A stretch of DNA of 64,000 bases, from NCBI GenBank assembly GCA_949987705.1, contig OX465282.1:85176070-85240069 (forward strand), written 5' to 3'. Origin of the DNA: Thereva unica (taxonomy: Eukaryota > Arthropoda > Insecta > Diptera > Therevidae). The notes under the pieces are model-generated. The model did no database searches. It saw only the letters and a program-made list of their open reading frames with translations, and was not told where the DNA came from. A program made the translations under genes and the position numbers. Shown here one piece after another: positions 12,100-24,400 of the stretch; within the stretch, counting starts at the first letter, position 1; the number at the start of each line of letters is the position of its first letter.

Positions 12100-15000
12100 T
12101 TATTCCGTCTTTGTTTTCTTAGCGGCTTCGCCCCCTGTGTCGGTTGCTGTAGTTGAAGTTGATTCAGCAATTCTACGCTTTAGTATGATTGTAGCCGTAC
12201 GCGGTTTAATATTGCGTTTTTGTATGGGACTTGTCGTAGTCGGGTTGGGACATGGCTCCCCAGTTATTTGACTTATATTGGCAGATATTTCACGATTCTT
12301 GGCGTCTGTCTCTTCAACACGCTTCTTTAGCTCAGTTACTTGGCCATTTAATTCGGTTATAAGTGTTGAAATCTGACGCAAATGCACTGTTTGCTTCTGA
12401 TGTAGCTGAATGAGTTGGTTAAACTGGAAAATATACAATCAATTTTAAGAATATGATGAATAATGATCATGTTTACCTTTCGCATAGCAACTTTATACTT
12501 TTGTTTCATTTTCTGGATAAGCTGTCGATTTATTTTGGCCTCTTCACATCTGTAAGTAACTTCTGTGCTGAGTGGCAGGAGAAGTGGTGGCAGGTTACGA
12601 AAATGACCTACGGTGGTGGCAGTAGCATTGGTAGACCTTGGTTCTGTTTCTGTGCTTGCTGATGTTAAGCCTAGAACGTAATTTCTACATTTTTTTCTTT
12701 GAAGATAAGTAATCTTTCTTTACTCTCTGGTGTGAATCTTTGTGTATTAACATCTATTGAGTACCGCTGTGAACTGCAATCTGGTGGATATCTCTGTAAA
12801 ATAATATCTGGCGGATATCTTGGTGGACTATAGTCCGTCTGATATCTTTGTGAACTGCATTCAGTAGGAATTCTATGTGAACTATCCACCAAATACCTTT
12901 TTAATAGATGGGCGATATTTTCATCAAAATGCTCAATGGCCATTGATGAAATATCACGAAGTTCTTGAAGCACTTCATGTGCCCGCAATGGTTTTGGAGT
13001 AATTTCAACCAATCGAAGAATGCGAAACACTTCATCAATTACTTTTCCTGGTATAAAGCAACACAGATTTAATTCCATATATTTTGAATATGTCATTGAT
13101 AACATTGAAATTCGTGTTTCGATGCACGTCAGTATATCGGTATGACGAGCTAATGGATGACTCCTGCAAATTAAATTTTATTTACGTCTGGCATTTGTTT
13201 ATAAATTGCTCAATTGTGATAAGTTAGTGGCGTACATACAGTGACGACAGAAATTTTATTATACTCTCTGTACGCATTATTTTTTTATCTGCTATTAGTA
13301 TTGTATTGGCCAGTCTGGAAAGTATGTGCCAATTTTTAATAGATGGCATTGAAACATATTGAAAACGTATGATTTGCGTGGCTCTTATACTCTTTCGAAA
13401 ACAGTTTAATAGGGCAAAAGACAAGATTATTTATTGCTATGGAAGAATTGCGTAGCTGCAAAAACTGAAAATTTCATAAATTTGAATCTGGACGTTTTAT
13501 TCATGGCAACCAACGCTCCCAATTATAATGTGCAAATTAAAACACTAATCAAAAATATCCGCAACAGATGACACGTGACACCCCCACCTTGCCCAATTTA
13601 AACTAGAAGAATTTAACGGGTTGTGTCTCCACCTGTGATCCAAAATGACAGAGACACAATAGACAATCTGATTCCGAACTTTAAAATATCTTAGAGCACA
13701 AGGGGCAGTAATAATCGGCGAGCTCTTTGATGAATTGGAGGCTCTACAAAGATATCATGAGCATTCTAAGATATAGTTACTAAATGTGAAAGAACTTAGC
13801 CAAACTATAAGCCCGGTGAAGAACAATAACGGGTGGCAATTTAACGGGGCTGTTGATCTTTAGGCCACCGTCCTCAATACAACCAGCGTGTAAAGAAAAA
13901 AAACCCAAATAAAATGATAATGACTATGTAGGTTCACCAAGGCACGTATATCACACATTCTAGACTAATTAATATCTACAATGGACTCGGACAAGAAGTC
14001 GATTTGGGCTCTATCTACTTTAATCTGGCGGTGAGGAGAGAGCCTCGACATCCAAAGGTAACAACGAGGTGAAACTAATAACATGAAATTGGAAATATGC
14101 CCACGGTTGCTAAAGGCCAATAAAGTCTGTTACACTCTGCCCGACCTCTTCAAAATCAAGCATCTATAATTTCTAAACTACTGACATATAAGACGATGGT
14201 GTTATCGGCACAAGAATTCAAAATGGTTTACTCAGCTAAAGCAAACTGAGCCCGATTTCGGACAGTAACAGAACGGAAAGATAAATGTCGGAGAAAGGAT
14301 CAAGCTCGTTCGACTCGGATGGTTAAGAATTTGTGAGCAAAAACAAAATTGGTCGGAAAATCTTTGCGAAGGGGTTTATGGAATATGACGGTGAGTAGAG
14401 TAGACCTAACCATCGTTGGAAGGATGGCCTAGATCAGGGGTGGAAGCACGTAAGTTGTTTCAATCGACCTCTTCATACAAATATTCAAGATTTTTGTATG
14501 AAAAGGTCGATTGAAACAACTTACGTGCTAACACCCAGTATGCCCTGAGGATGTCGAACTAGGCGGCATCGAGTCGGAATTGGGGGAGGGTTTTTGAAGA
14601 GAACAAAGGACCTTTACCTACTTATATGTTGAATAAGCAATTTGTATTCAAGCAATAAAAATAAAATATTGAGGTCACGAATTAAACCAAAACAAATTAT
14701 TGATAAAATCCAAGAATGAAAATGAAAGCGTGTGCAAAAAATATTCTTAATTGCCAAAATGGAAGGCATTCATATCAGCAAGATTATTTTTGAAGGACAA
14801 GTAGGAAGATTGGCTTTCCTATGTTTCATGGAACATTCTGCAGGTTTCCTTTTACTGAAGAACTCATCTAATAAAAGAGTTTATACTACATCATTAATAA
14901 ACAAATAATATTCATTATTAAGCTTGACATGAGTAATAAATTTGCGGCTTACCTCCGCTCTGATTCTCGTCTTGGTAGTAAAGCCTTAATGCGTTTCAAA

Positions 15001-15222
15001 TTTGCACTATGTCTCATAATCATTTTGCTAAAACCTCTATTTAATAAGCGCTGGCATATTTTATCAATTCTACGACAAACCTATAAAGAATTTTCGTTTA
15101 TATTTACGAAATTCCAAAAATTATATAAAGAAAACTACCAGACGCTTCTTTGCTATTTCGTCGTATGGTAAGAACTCGAAGATCTGTTCTATCATTAAAT
15201 CAGGCAGTTGCAGCACATTCAT
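12100..15222 (-). CDS. FBXO28: F-box only protein 28 (FBXO28 family)
   Basis: Substrate-recognition subunit of an SCF-type ubiquitin ligase, expected in the nucleus. Five exons on the minus strand keep frame with GT-AG borders: 15222-15139, 15080-14953, 13163-12724, 12670-12477 and 12423-12100, giving 389 residues. Exon 1 carries the F-box start (LQLPDLMIEQIFEFLPYDEI). Exon 2 carries VCRRIDKICQRLLNRGF and LLPRRESER. Exon 3 carries HPLARHTDIL, LNLCCFIPGKVIDEV and RAHEVLQELRDISSMA, the strongest family signature. Exons 4-5 form the C-terminal coiled coil and a basic KKTKTE tail. Between them is an insect-specific repeat rich in QRYPPD-like units. The 53-bp third intron is predicted only from frame and motif logic. 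The gene faces SAC3D1 head to head. Confidence 0.92.
13164..14952. other. FBXO28 intron 2 with unclassified repeat sequence
   Basis: About 1.8 kb of intron. I see no intact gene. The middle (about 13,560-14,640) differs in base composition from its flanks and may be an old mobile-element remnant. It contains the 85-bp hairpin annotated separately. Confidence 0.5.
14445..14529. repeat. 85-bp near-perfect hairpin in an FBXO28 intron
   Basis: Two arms of about 37 nt, starting AGCACGTAAGTTGTTTCAAT and closing with its inverted complement, surround a loop of about 10 nt. One or two mismatches are visible. It could be a miniature MITE or a precursor of a small RNA made from the FBXO28 transcript. 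The sequence alone does not decide. Confidence 0.8.
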
Positions 15223-16113
15223 TTTTTATCACTTTGTTTTATATATATATATTAAAAGAAATTTAATTCGCAAATAATAATAAATAATCACGATAATTGA
15301 ACTTCTTTTTGTCCTACTATTTCGTAAACAGACATTCAGGCGACATTTAATAAATGAATGATAAAAGTATATGGATCTGATTCTGTAGAACAATCTATGA
15401 AGTTCGGTACAGATTTTTACTGGGATATGCTTTGTAGTTAAGTTCACTGAACTTTTCTGTGTGCATTTTGTGAATAATGCGATTTGTTGTAATATCTTCG
15501 ATATGCGGAATATGTATGGGGTTTCAAGGTCATGTGGGTTTAAATAAAATATTGTTTATTTAGTTATCATATATTGCTTATTTAGTTACCATAAACAATT
15601 TTTAGTTTGAAATACGTGTAATGAAATAACTAAGCGCAAAGACATGTAAATTCGAAAAAATCAGCCATTCCCATACTTTAGTATTTATTTCTTCCTTTTT
15701 TCTCATCATGCTAAGAATTAGTTTTACGGTGTTTTTGTTAGTATTTATAACCAAAAGTTATAAGTTCTTGAAGAGTTAACAAGTATATGATTGGCATGTA
15801 GTTTGTACTATGAAACCTAAATTTGAAACGAAATCTTTATTTGATTAGACTGCTTCATTTAGTTCCTCTCCCAGAAGTAGATCAATTTTCTTAAATGTTT
15901 TTTCTATTTTGTTTATGAGATATATTTTATGAAAAAATTGCGATTCAAATAAAAGTGGCTTCAACCAACCTATTTCTATTTATATTCAGTTCAGTGGTGA
16001 GTACGGTGAGTATCAAAATCAGCTGCTGATCACGGCGAATTCGAGGCGAATAAAAACTGTCAAAATATTTTGTCCAGATTGTTTGTAAAAGAGGATATTT
16101 TTAATAAGTAAAT
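15223..16113. promoter_or_regulatory. Head-to-head intergenic region FBXO28 / SAC3D1
   Basis: 891 bp separate the two divergent start codons, so both 5' untranslated regions and promoters must lie here or in unseen upstream exons. No clear TATA box at a sensible place. The right half (about 15,990-16,080) is GC-richer and probably holds the SAC3D1 5' leader. Confidence 0.5.
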
Positions 16114-18389
16114 ATGCCTGAATTCGTAAAAGGAACCTGTGAAGAAATGTGTCCTGCTTACGAAGTGAAGCTGTAAGTAATCAACACCAAGCCCAAATAT
16201 AAATTACAGTTAAAAATAGTTCAAATGTTTACACATAATAGTTACTTGTAAGTAATAAAATACTATTTTATAGGCGCACTAAAGAGCATTTATTACACTT
16301 TTTTGAACTAAAAAGAGGTTCGAAGGAACCAGGAACGATTGTTAAAGCATTTTCTAGATCAGCAGCAGGAGTCAAGACACCAAGGAAAGGGGATCTAAGA
16401 ACCGTAGGAGCTTTGCATCGGACAATAGAATACCTTTTAAAAGAGTAATTGTTTAATATTTTGGTAATACTACAGTATACCAGTACCCACCTCCGATTTT
16501 GATGAAATTTTTACACAAAGTACAGTTAATTATGTACATTCCAACTGTGAAAACAAAAAGTGTCGCTCAAGTCCCGTTATCCTGTAATTCCACTCTAAAG
16601 TACCGTTTTTTCAATAATTGAACAGGTGATAACTCCTGTGTTATTTCACCAATTTTGATGAAATTTACACACAACGTATATTTTGATGTGGACAATTTTT
16701 TGCCTGCCTGGCTGCCTGCCTGCCTGGCTGCCTGCCTGCCTCACGGTCTAAATAGTCACCTCCTTAAAAAAATACTTTCAAATATTTTTTTTTAAAGCAC
16801 TGCAATGTCTGTAAGTAGGAAAAAATGACTTTTTTGATGTAGCTTTTTTTATTCTAAAGTACTTAGTACTTTTAAGTTAAATAAAAAGGTAACGGTACAC
16901 GAGACCCAATTTTTTTTTTACCAAAAAATTGTCCACATCAAAATATACGTTGTGTGTAAATTTCATCAAAATTGGTGAAATAACACAGGAGTTATCACCT
17001 GTTCAATTATTGAAAATACGGTACTTTAGAGTGGAATTACAGGATAACGGGACTTGAGCGACACTTTTTGTTTTCACAGTTGGAATGTACATAATTAACT
17101 GTACTTTGTGTAAAAATTTCATCAAAATCGGAGGTGGGTACTGGTATACTGTAGTATTACCAATATTTTTTATTAAATTAACTCGCTCATTTATTTTAAA
17201 TGCAGAATTGTGTTGGATAAAAGGAAATCTTTTAATTTAGTGTATGATTTCATATTTGATCGGTTGCGAAGCGTACGCCAGGAAGTTGTGATGCAGAACT
17301 TTGATAGTCTAACAACGATAAAACTGATGGAGCCTATAATTCTTTTTTTAGCATATAGTAGCTACAGGTAATTTATTTTACTAAAATAACAAGTAGGACT
17401 TATATTTTATCTGTCTCCACTTTTTTGTTAAATTTCACAAATTTTCATCAAGCCATATGAAGTTCTTTCGTCAGATTTAGTATAGTTGTTTTCAAACCTC
17501 GTGACATCCCGCGCATATTCCCCAGCTAAGCTCTTAAAAATATTTAAAAGTTCAGACAAAAGCTTCAGTTAACTCCTCCTATCAAATCACTTGTTGTTGC
17601 CATGTAATCAGTCGCGACTGCGTATTGCTACCGGGAGGTGTATCTTTCTGGGACTTCAATGATTATTTAAAAAATTTACAAATTATGACTGAAAAACACC
17701 CGTTTTTATATATTTTTTTATTTTAAGGTTTTTATATTTTACACATATGCCACAGAAATAATTTATAGTAATTTCTACTAAAAAATACGACATTTGTGTT
17801 TTTATCACTTTGATTACTAGATTTTTGACATTTTCCGCCAGTCGCAAGCGCGCTTCTGCCTGGGGAGGTTGTGTTGCTTGCGGCTGCGGAGAACTCTCAA
17901 TTTATGAATGAAAATGCTCATATCTTTAAAAGAAATTTTTCCAGCAATTCTTTTAATTTATTTTAAATTTAGGGATGGGAAATATTTAGCATAATTATAG
18001 TAAAATTATGCTTATTACGATGTATAAACTGCCTTTGTTGAGCAGGAGTTTTACATGTATTTGAAAGCTCTGCTCAATACATATAAAGATTACTTAACTT
18101 TATTCATCCGGTCCGGCATGCGCACATCCCTTCCCAAATTATTTTGTTGAGTTTTTCTGCGTTTGTTGCCTTTTTAAGTTAAAAGAGGGGAAATGATAGA
18201 ACAAAATTTATGAAATTGGGCAGCGCAGAACCCTTCAAATTATTTGTGTCACGGCGTTTGAAAACTTCTATACAGGCTGAAGGTTGGCTTAGAGTTTCCG
18301 TTTAGGATTCTTAGTAAGAAACCCACTTTTTAGGAGTCTAGGAGTTATTCAAGTTTAAGTAAATAAGGGTATTCATTTCATCACTTTGT

Positions 18390-18424
<35 letters not shown>

Positions 18425-21400
18425 GGAAGACTAGAGTCACAGGAAACGCCCTTTATACTGTGTCGACAATCTATTTTCTTCATATAGAGTGCAATGTCGA
18501 ACAGCAGCTCTAGTCGGGGAAGAAAGGAACTGTCACAACCTACCAGCGATATTTTTGCAGTCCACCTACTCCCAACCATTACTGGCGACTTTGTCATCGG
18601 GGCATCGAGAAACAACTCGCTGGAGTGTTATGCCTCCTGAAACGAGTTGAATCTCAACAACCAACCGACGACATGCGCTTTGGTGAAGCGGGGAAGGGCT
18701 AACTAAGGCTATGACAGAAGGAATCAGGAATGTAAAGAGGGAAGAAGAAAGAAGGAAAGTTATGTAGGTGGGAAAGTGGAAAAGGCGAAGGACCGTGGGG
18801 CTGGCCGGGAGTTGTTTGTAGTTTTGTAGTTTCGTAGTTTCATAGTTAAATTGACATGAACGACTACATTGAATATTTTTCGTAGTTCATTTTTCGTATT
18901 ATTACTGTCATTTTTAAATTGTGATTTTTTAAAGTAGTTGTTTTGTAGGAAAATATCCAACAAAAGTGAAAAAGAAATTTGTTTAGAAGCATTAATTGAT
19001 AAAGCCATTCTCAATGTTTCGCTAGTCATCTTTTAAATTCACTGCAATGAAATTCAATTAAATAATTCAAAACAGCTGACAAATGTCAACAAAAACTACG
19101 ACAATTTAAAATTACGGAGTCGTTTTAGAAACTCAGTAGCTTCGTACTTCATACAAAATGTCGTAGTTAAAAAATATATGGAAATGAACTACGAACAACT
19201 ACGAAGTACGAAAAGTACAATTACGAAGAATTTACGAAGTGAAATGAATACCCTTGATTCATTGAACGTCTGATGATCTATACAAGCTGCGAATGAGTGC
19301 ATATAAGTATTTTAAAAATCTTACGGCGATCTCTTATAAATGGCAATTCGTACGGGAAAATAAATGTGTGATCATTGTATGATCTGTAAACTTTGTAAAT
19401 ATTATTTTATGATAATACTTACTGTTGACATACCGAAGGTCTAGATGGCGCATCCCATATTTACAAAAATCTTCGAAGGGGATTTTCTCGAAACACATTT
19501 TGTGCTTAGGCGCTTTTGACTGTTATAATAAAACGCCCTTGCCGGTTGTCTTTTACGCTTTTTAAAATACAAGCTTTGTTTATCTCGTGCTCACATTCGA
19601 CATGGTGTCTTGTATTGTGTAGGCGTTATCATTCAAATAAATGAGTATATTACTAGTTTTCGGCGGCAGTAGCGGCGCCCTTTGGTCGCCCGTGTTTGCC
19701 CGCCTCTAAAGCCGGTACTGGAGACAGATTAACGAGGTGTATACAATTGGCACACGGCCCGATTTAAATTTTGGCATCTTCACAGCGCGATCATATCCGC
19801 TCGAAACGGAGTGCATTATCTATACATAAATGATCCAAAAAATCGGTCTATGGTGCAGCCGTTTATGTCAATAATAACCTAATGTCTTTCAAAGTAAAGA
19901 AATCTTCATCTAACAGCTTGAAGTTGATTAGCATTGAAGTTGACTGTGGTTATAGAAACTGTCTCACTCCTGTGGTCTACTGCCCCTCCTTTTCTCGATA
20001 GAGAAAGCCAGTGAATTAGAACCATGGCTCTCCGATGCCACCCATAAATATGAGAGCATCGAAATTGATGGAGACTTTAAGGTAAACTTTTTATCCAACA
20101 AAGCACCTTAAAAAAATGTTTTTTTTTGAATTATTGGGTGCAAAAGTGCGGCTATTCGCTTGCCCTGTTTTACTAACCCTATACCCTATATACTATACCT
20201 CATATTTCTATTCCAGACCCCTGGAGCAGTGGCTTGTCGCGTAACATTGACTGTAGAAGCTTCCCGGGTTCCCGACTGCAGTCCCGCTTTCGGTCTGTTC
20301 GGGAGCCGTTCACTCGGGTATGCTCTGTGGGCCCCTACAATTCCAGTCCGGCCCTCCATGCCTTGGCCTTTTAGTGAATCCAGAATCCTAGGACAGAGCG
20401 ACGGTGGTCTGGGTGTCCTTGTTTTAGTAGGTAATTGCGACCCCCCTTTTTTCTGGTTCTTCTGAAGTCCCTGCTTCCCTGAGGAATGAGAATCCCCTAT
20501 ATCATATGGTGCTGCCAATGGCTGGTGCTGCCAATTTTCTAGCGGGTCCAGAAATTATGGGCAGAGTGGCGGCTATCTAGGTCTGCTTCTTGGCTACTCG
20601 GAAGTCCTTCATTGGGTCTGTAGGGAAGCAGTTCGCGGAAGCGGTGCTTGGCTGTGCTCCATGGGGCTTCCAATTCTACTCCGCCCCTCCTTTTCTTTGC
20701 CCTTTACAACTTAATTGCTCCCCAAAAGTCCAATGAGGAAGGGGAAGGTCTATTCTGACAGAGACTCCATATCAGAATAAGGCGTTATACAACTGTGTGA
20801 CTAATATAAGGGATATATATATATATATTGCCAATAAAAACTATTACTTCACATCTTTTTATTTTTTGTTATTCTTTTATTTAAAATATTTATTTAATAT
20901 TTATTTATTATTATATTTAATAGTTTAAGATTTTTATATTTTTTATTATGTCACATTAAATAATTACATAACGGTTTTTTTATTAACTTATTATAGGAGA
21001 CTTCCTTTTTGAATAAGCTCCTAACTAATACTCTTACAAATATTCAAAATAATTTTTAATATCACAATATTTGTGTGGCTATGTTTTTAAAATTGATTCT
21101 GTGTACAGTGTATACATACGTGATATGGCAATCCAAATTCCCCAAGTGTATTTCATAGTAGTAGTGAGAATCCAAATTGTGACGTAACCAAAAACACTGT
21201 ACTTAAAATTATTAGAACAGAAACTGAGTGGATACTTGAATAAAACTTATTACAACGAAAAACGTATATACAAGTAGCGACTGCTACATAACTCCCCCTT
21301 CAGCGCGAGCGTCCATGAATGTACTATCATACTTTATTTTAATATTTAATTACTCAAATAAAACGAAAAAAAATTTTAATTTTATAACCGAAATGAAACT

Positions 21401-24400
21401 TTTTTCTTTGAACTTCTAGTTACTGGTTTTTCAGTGACTTCCTTTTTTTCAATAAAGGCGGGTTTTAATCTATCAATTGATACTACCATTATTTTTCCGT
21501 TGACGTCAATCGTGAAAACTTTTTTATTTCTCTTAATAACTTTAAAAGGACCTTCATAAGGATCCTGCAAGGATCCCCTACCTCTATCTGTCCTCAAAAA
21601 AACGAATTCGCAATCTTCTAAGTCTTTTGGAACATAGAAATTTCTTCTTTGATCCCGAGAATCGGTTGGAACGATGTTCCTCATGTGATCTCGTAATTGC
21701 TCTACTAGGTCTGTTGGATCTGATACTTGATGTGGGTCCCTCACAAAGAATTCCCCCGGGATACGTAGTGTTTGACCATAAACTAATTCAGCCGGACTAC
21801 AATTAAGATCCTCCTTAACTGTTGTTCTTAAACCTAGTAATATAGCTGGGATGTGCAACAACCAATTTGGATTAGACATCTTAGCTCTAAGAGATGCTTT
21901 TAACTGTTTGTGTAGCCTTTCCACCATTCCGTTTGATTGTGGGTGATACGCTGTTGTTCGAATCCTATGGGTTCCTAATAATTTTGAAAATTCCTCAAAA
22001 AGTTTTCCTTCAAATTGACCTCCTTGGTCTGTAGTAACTGTCAATGGAATCCCAAATCTCGGAAAATATTGCTCATACAATGTCTTGACTACTATGCTGG
22101 CTGTAATACTCTTTAGTGGGTATACTTCCGGCCACCTGGTGAATCGATCCACTACGGTTAACAAGTATACGAATCCTTCCACCGGATGCAATGGGCCTAC
22201 CAAATCTACATGGATGTGTTCAAACCTTCCCATAGGTATCTGGAATTTTTGTATCGGAGATTTTGTATGTCTGTGAATTTTCGCTTTTTGACACGTTATA
22301 CATGACTTCGCCCATAAATTAATATCAGTATTCATCCTAGGCCAAAAATATCTTCTTGTGATTAATTTCCTTGTACCTCGTATTCCTGGATGTGATAAGT
22401 TATGGATTTTGTCAAATATGCTTCTTCGTAATATCTCTGGTACGAATGGACGATCTCTACTAGTGGAACACTCTAACCAGATTTTACTTTCTAAGAAAGG
22501 TACATCTGTTTCCACTAAAATGAATTTCGAACTTTTATTTGGGTTTTCAATCAACTGTTTTAACTCTGTATCATCCTTTTGTGCTTCTGCGATAATGCTT
22601 AAATCTATTTGTTTTTCGCTAACCGCGTCACAATTGCTATTTTCTACAGTTACCCGTGATAAAGTATCCGCTACTACATTTGATTCTCCCTTGATGTATC
22701 TTATATCGGAGGTGAATTGGGTAACATAGTCTAATTGTCTTGCTTGTCTTGGACTTCTCTCCGCTTTGGTCCAAATTGCGGATGTTAAAGGTTTGTGATC
22801 CGTGAATACTGTAAATTCACGACCTTCCAAAAAATGTCTAAAGTGTTTAATACTTGAGTACATTGCCAAAAGCTCTCTATCAAATGTAGAATACTTAATT
22901 TCTGCATTGTTTAATTTTCTGGAATAAAACGCTAAAGGTTCGCTTTCATTGTTGTTAATTTGTTCCAACATTGCTCCAATCGCAATGTTTGATGCATCAA
23001 CCGTCAACTTCAAAGTAGGATTCTCCGCTGGATGCACTAATAACGTTGCCGAAATAAAAGCCTTTTTCACTTTTACGAACGCGTCTTCGCATTCTTCCGT
23101 CCAGTCAAAATTTTTTAAACTCTTAGGTTTTTTAAGCTCCCTAACTAAATGTATATGAATGGGGCTTAACAACTCTGCTAATCGTGGAATGAATCTGTGA
23201 AAGTAATTTACCATTCCTATGAATTGTTGAATCTGCTTAATGGAAGTAGGTGAAGGGAAATCCTGGATGAATTTAATTCTATTTTCAGAAGGAAGAATCC
23301 CGTCGTTCGTAATTTTGTGACTTAAAAATTCAATTTCCTGTACACCAAAAAGACATTTCCCTGGGTTAATATTTATTCCGTATTCTTCTAAACGGCCGAA
23401 TACCTGCTCTAAGTGTTTCTTGTGTTCCTCCTTATTTTTGCTTGCAACCAATATATCATCAATGTAGACAAAAACGAATTCCAAACCATAAATCGTTGGA
23501 AAGTTTGAGCAGCATTTCTAAGTCCAAAGGGCATTCGCGTAAATTCGAATAAACCGAAAGGTGTAGTTATCGCTGTCTTATAGATATCTTCCTCTGCCAT
23601 AGGTATGTGATGATAAGCTCTCACTAAATCAATCTTCGAAAATATGGTACAACCATTCAAATTTAACGTAAAATTTTGAATGTGAGGAATCGGGTATCTG
23701 TCTGGAATTGTTATTGAGTTTAGTCTCCGGTAATCTCCGCATGGTCGCCAATCAGTGGAATCTTTCTTTGGAACCATGTGTAGTGCTGATGAGACTGATG
23801 ATGAAGATGTTCTGCATAAGCCTAATTTTACCATGTGCTCGAATTCTAATTTAGCGATTTTAAATTTATTAGTGTCGAGTCTTCTAGGTCTTGAAAATGG
23901 TAATTGACCTTTAGTGGTAATAGTATGCACTATATTATGTCGTACAGGTAAATCATAGCGTGGAGGTTGAGTTAGTGAGGGAAATCTAGATAAAACATTA
24001 CCATATTCACTATCAAAGGTACAATGCCTGGGTGAAGGAGAATCTGTTTTAATCATGATTCCATTAACTGTTAACTCGGTGTTACCATCTATTATTCTCT
24101 TATTCTTAAGATCAACTAGCAAATTGAATCCAGAAAGAAAATCTGCGCCAATAATAGGTTTGTCGACGCTTGCTATAATGAACGGAAAAGTTAAATCTCG
24201 TCTTAATCCAAAGTCTATCTTAAGAAGTTTTGTTCCGTAAGTATGGATAATTGATCCGTTAGCTGCCGTAAGAATTAAATTTGGATTTCTCTTACATTTT
24301 CCACAATATGAATTCGGTATTACTGATAATTCAGCTCCTGTATCAATTAAAAATTTAAGTTTATTTTCTTTATCGTAAATAAAAAGTCTATTCGATTTTT

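Noticed and set aside
12671..12723. Continuation of FBXO28 exon 3 to the stop at 12,671
   Set aside because: Splicing from GAGA|gtaaag at 12,724 to the acceptor before 12,670 keeps frame with the C-terminal coiled coil, as the family requires. The read-through would lose it.
13224..13424. Open frame just upstream of FBXO28 exon 3 as a coding exon
   Set aside because: It shows no F-box features. True exons with the F-box were found at 14,953-15,222, and they splice in frame directly to 13,163.
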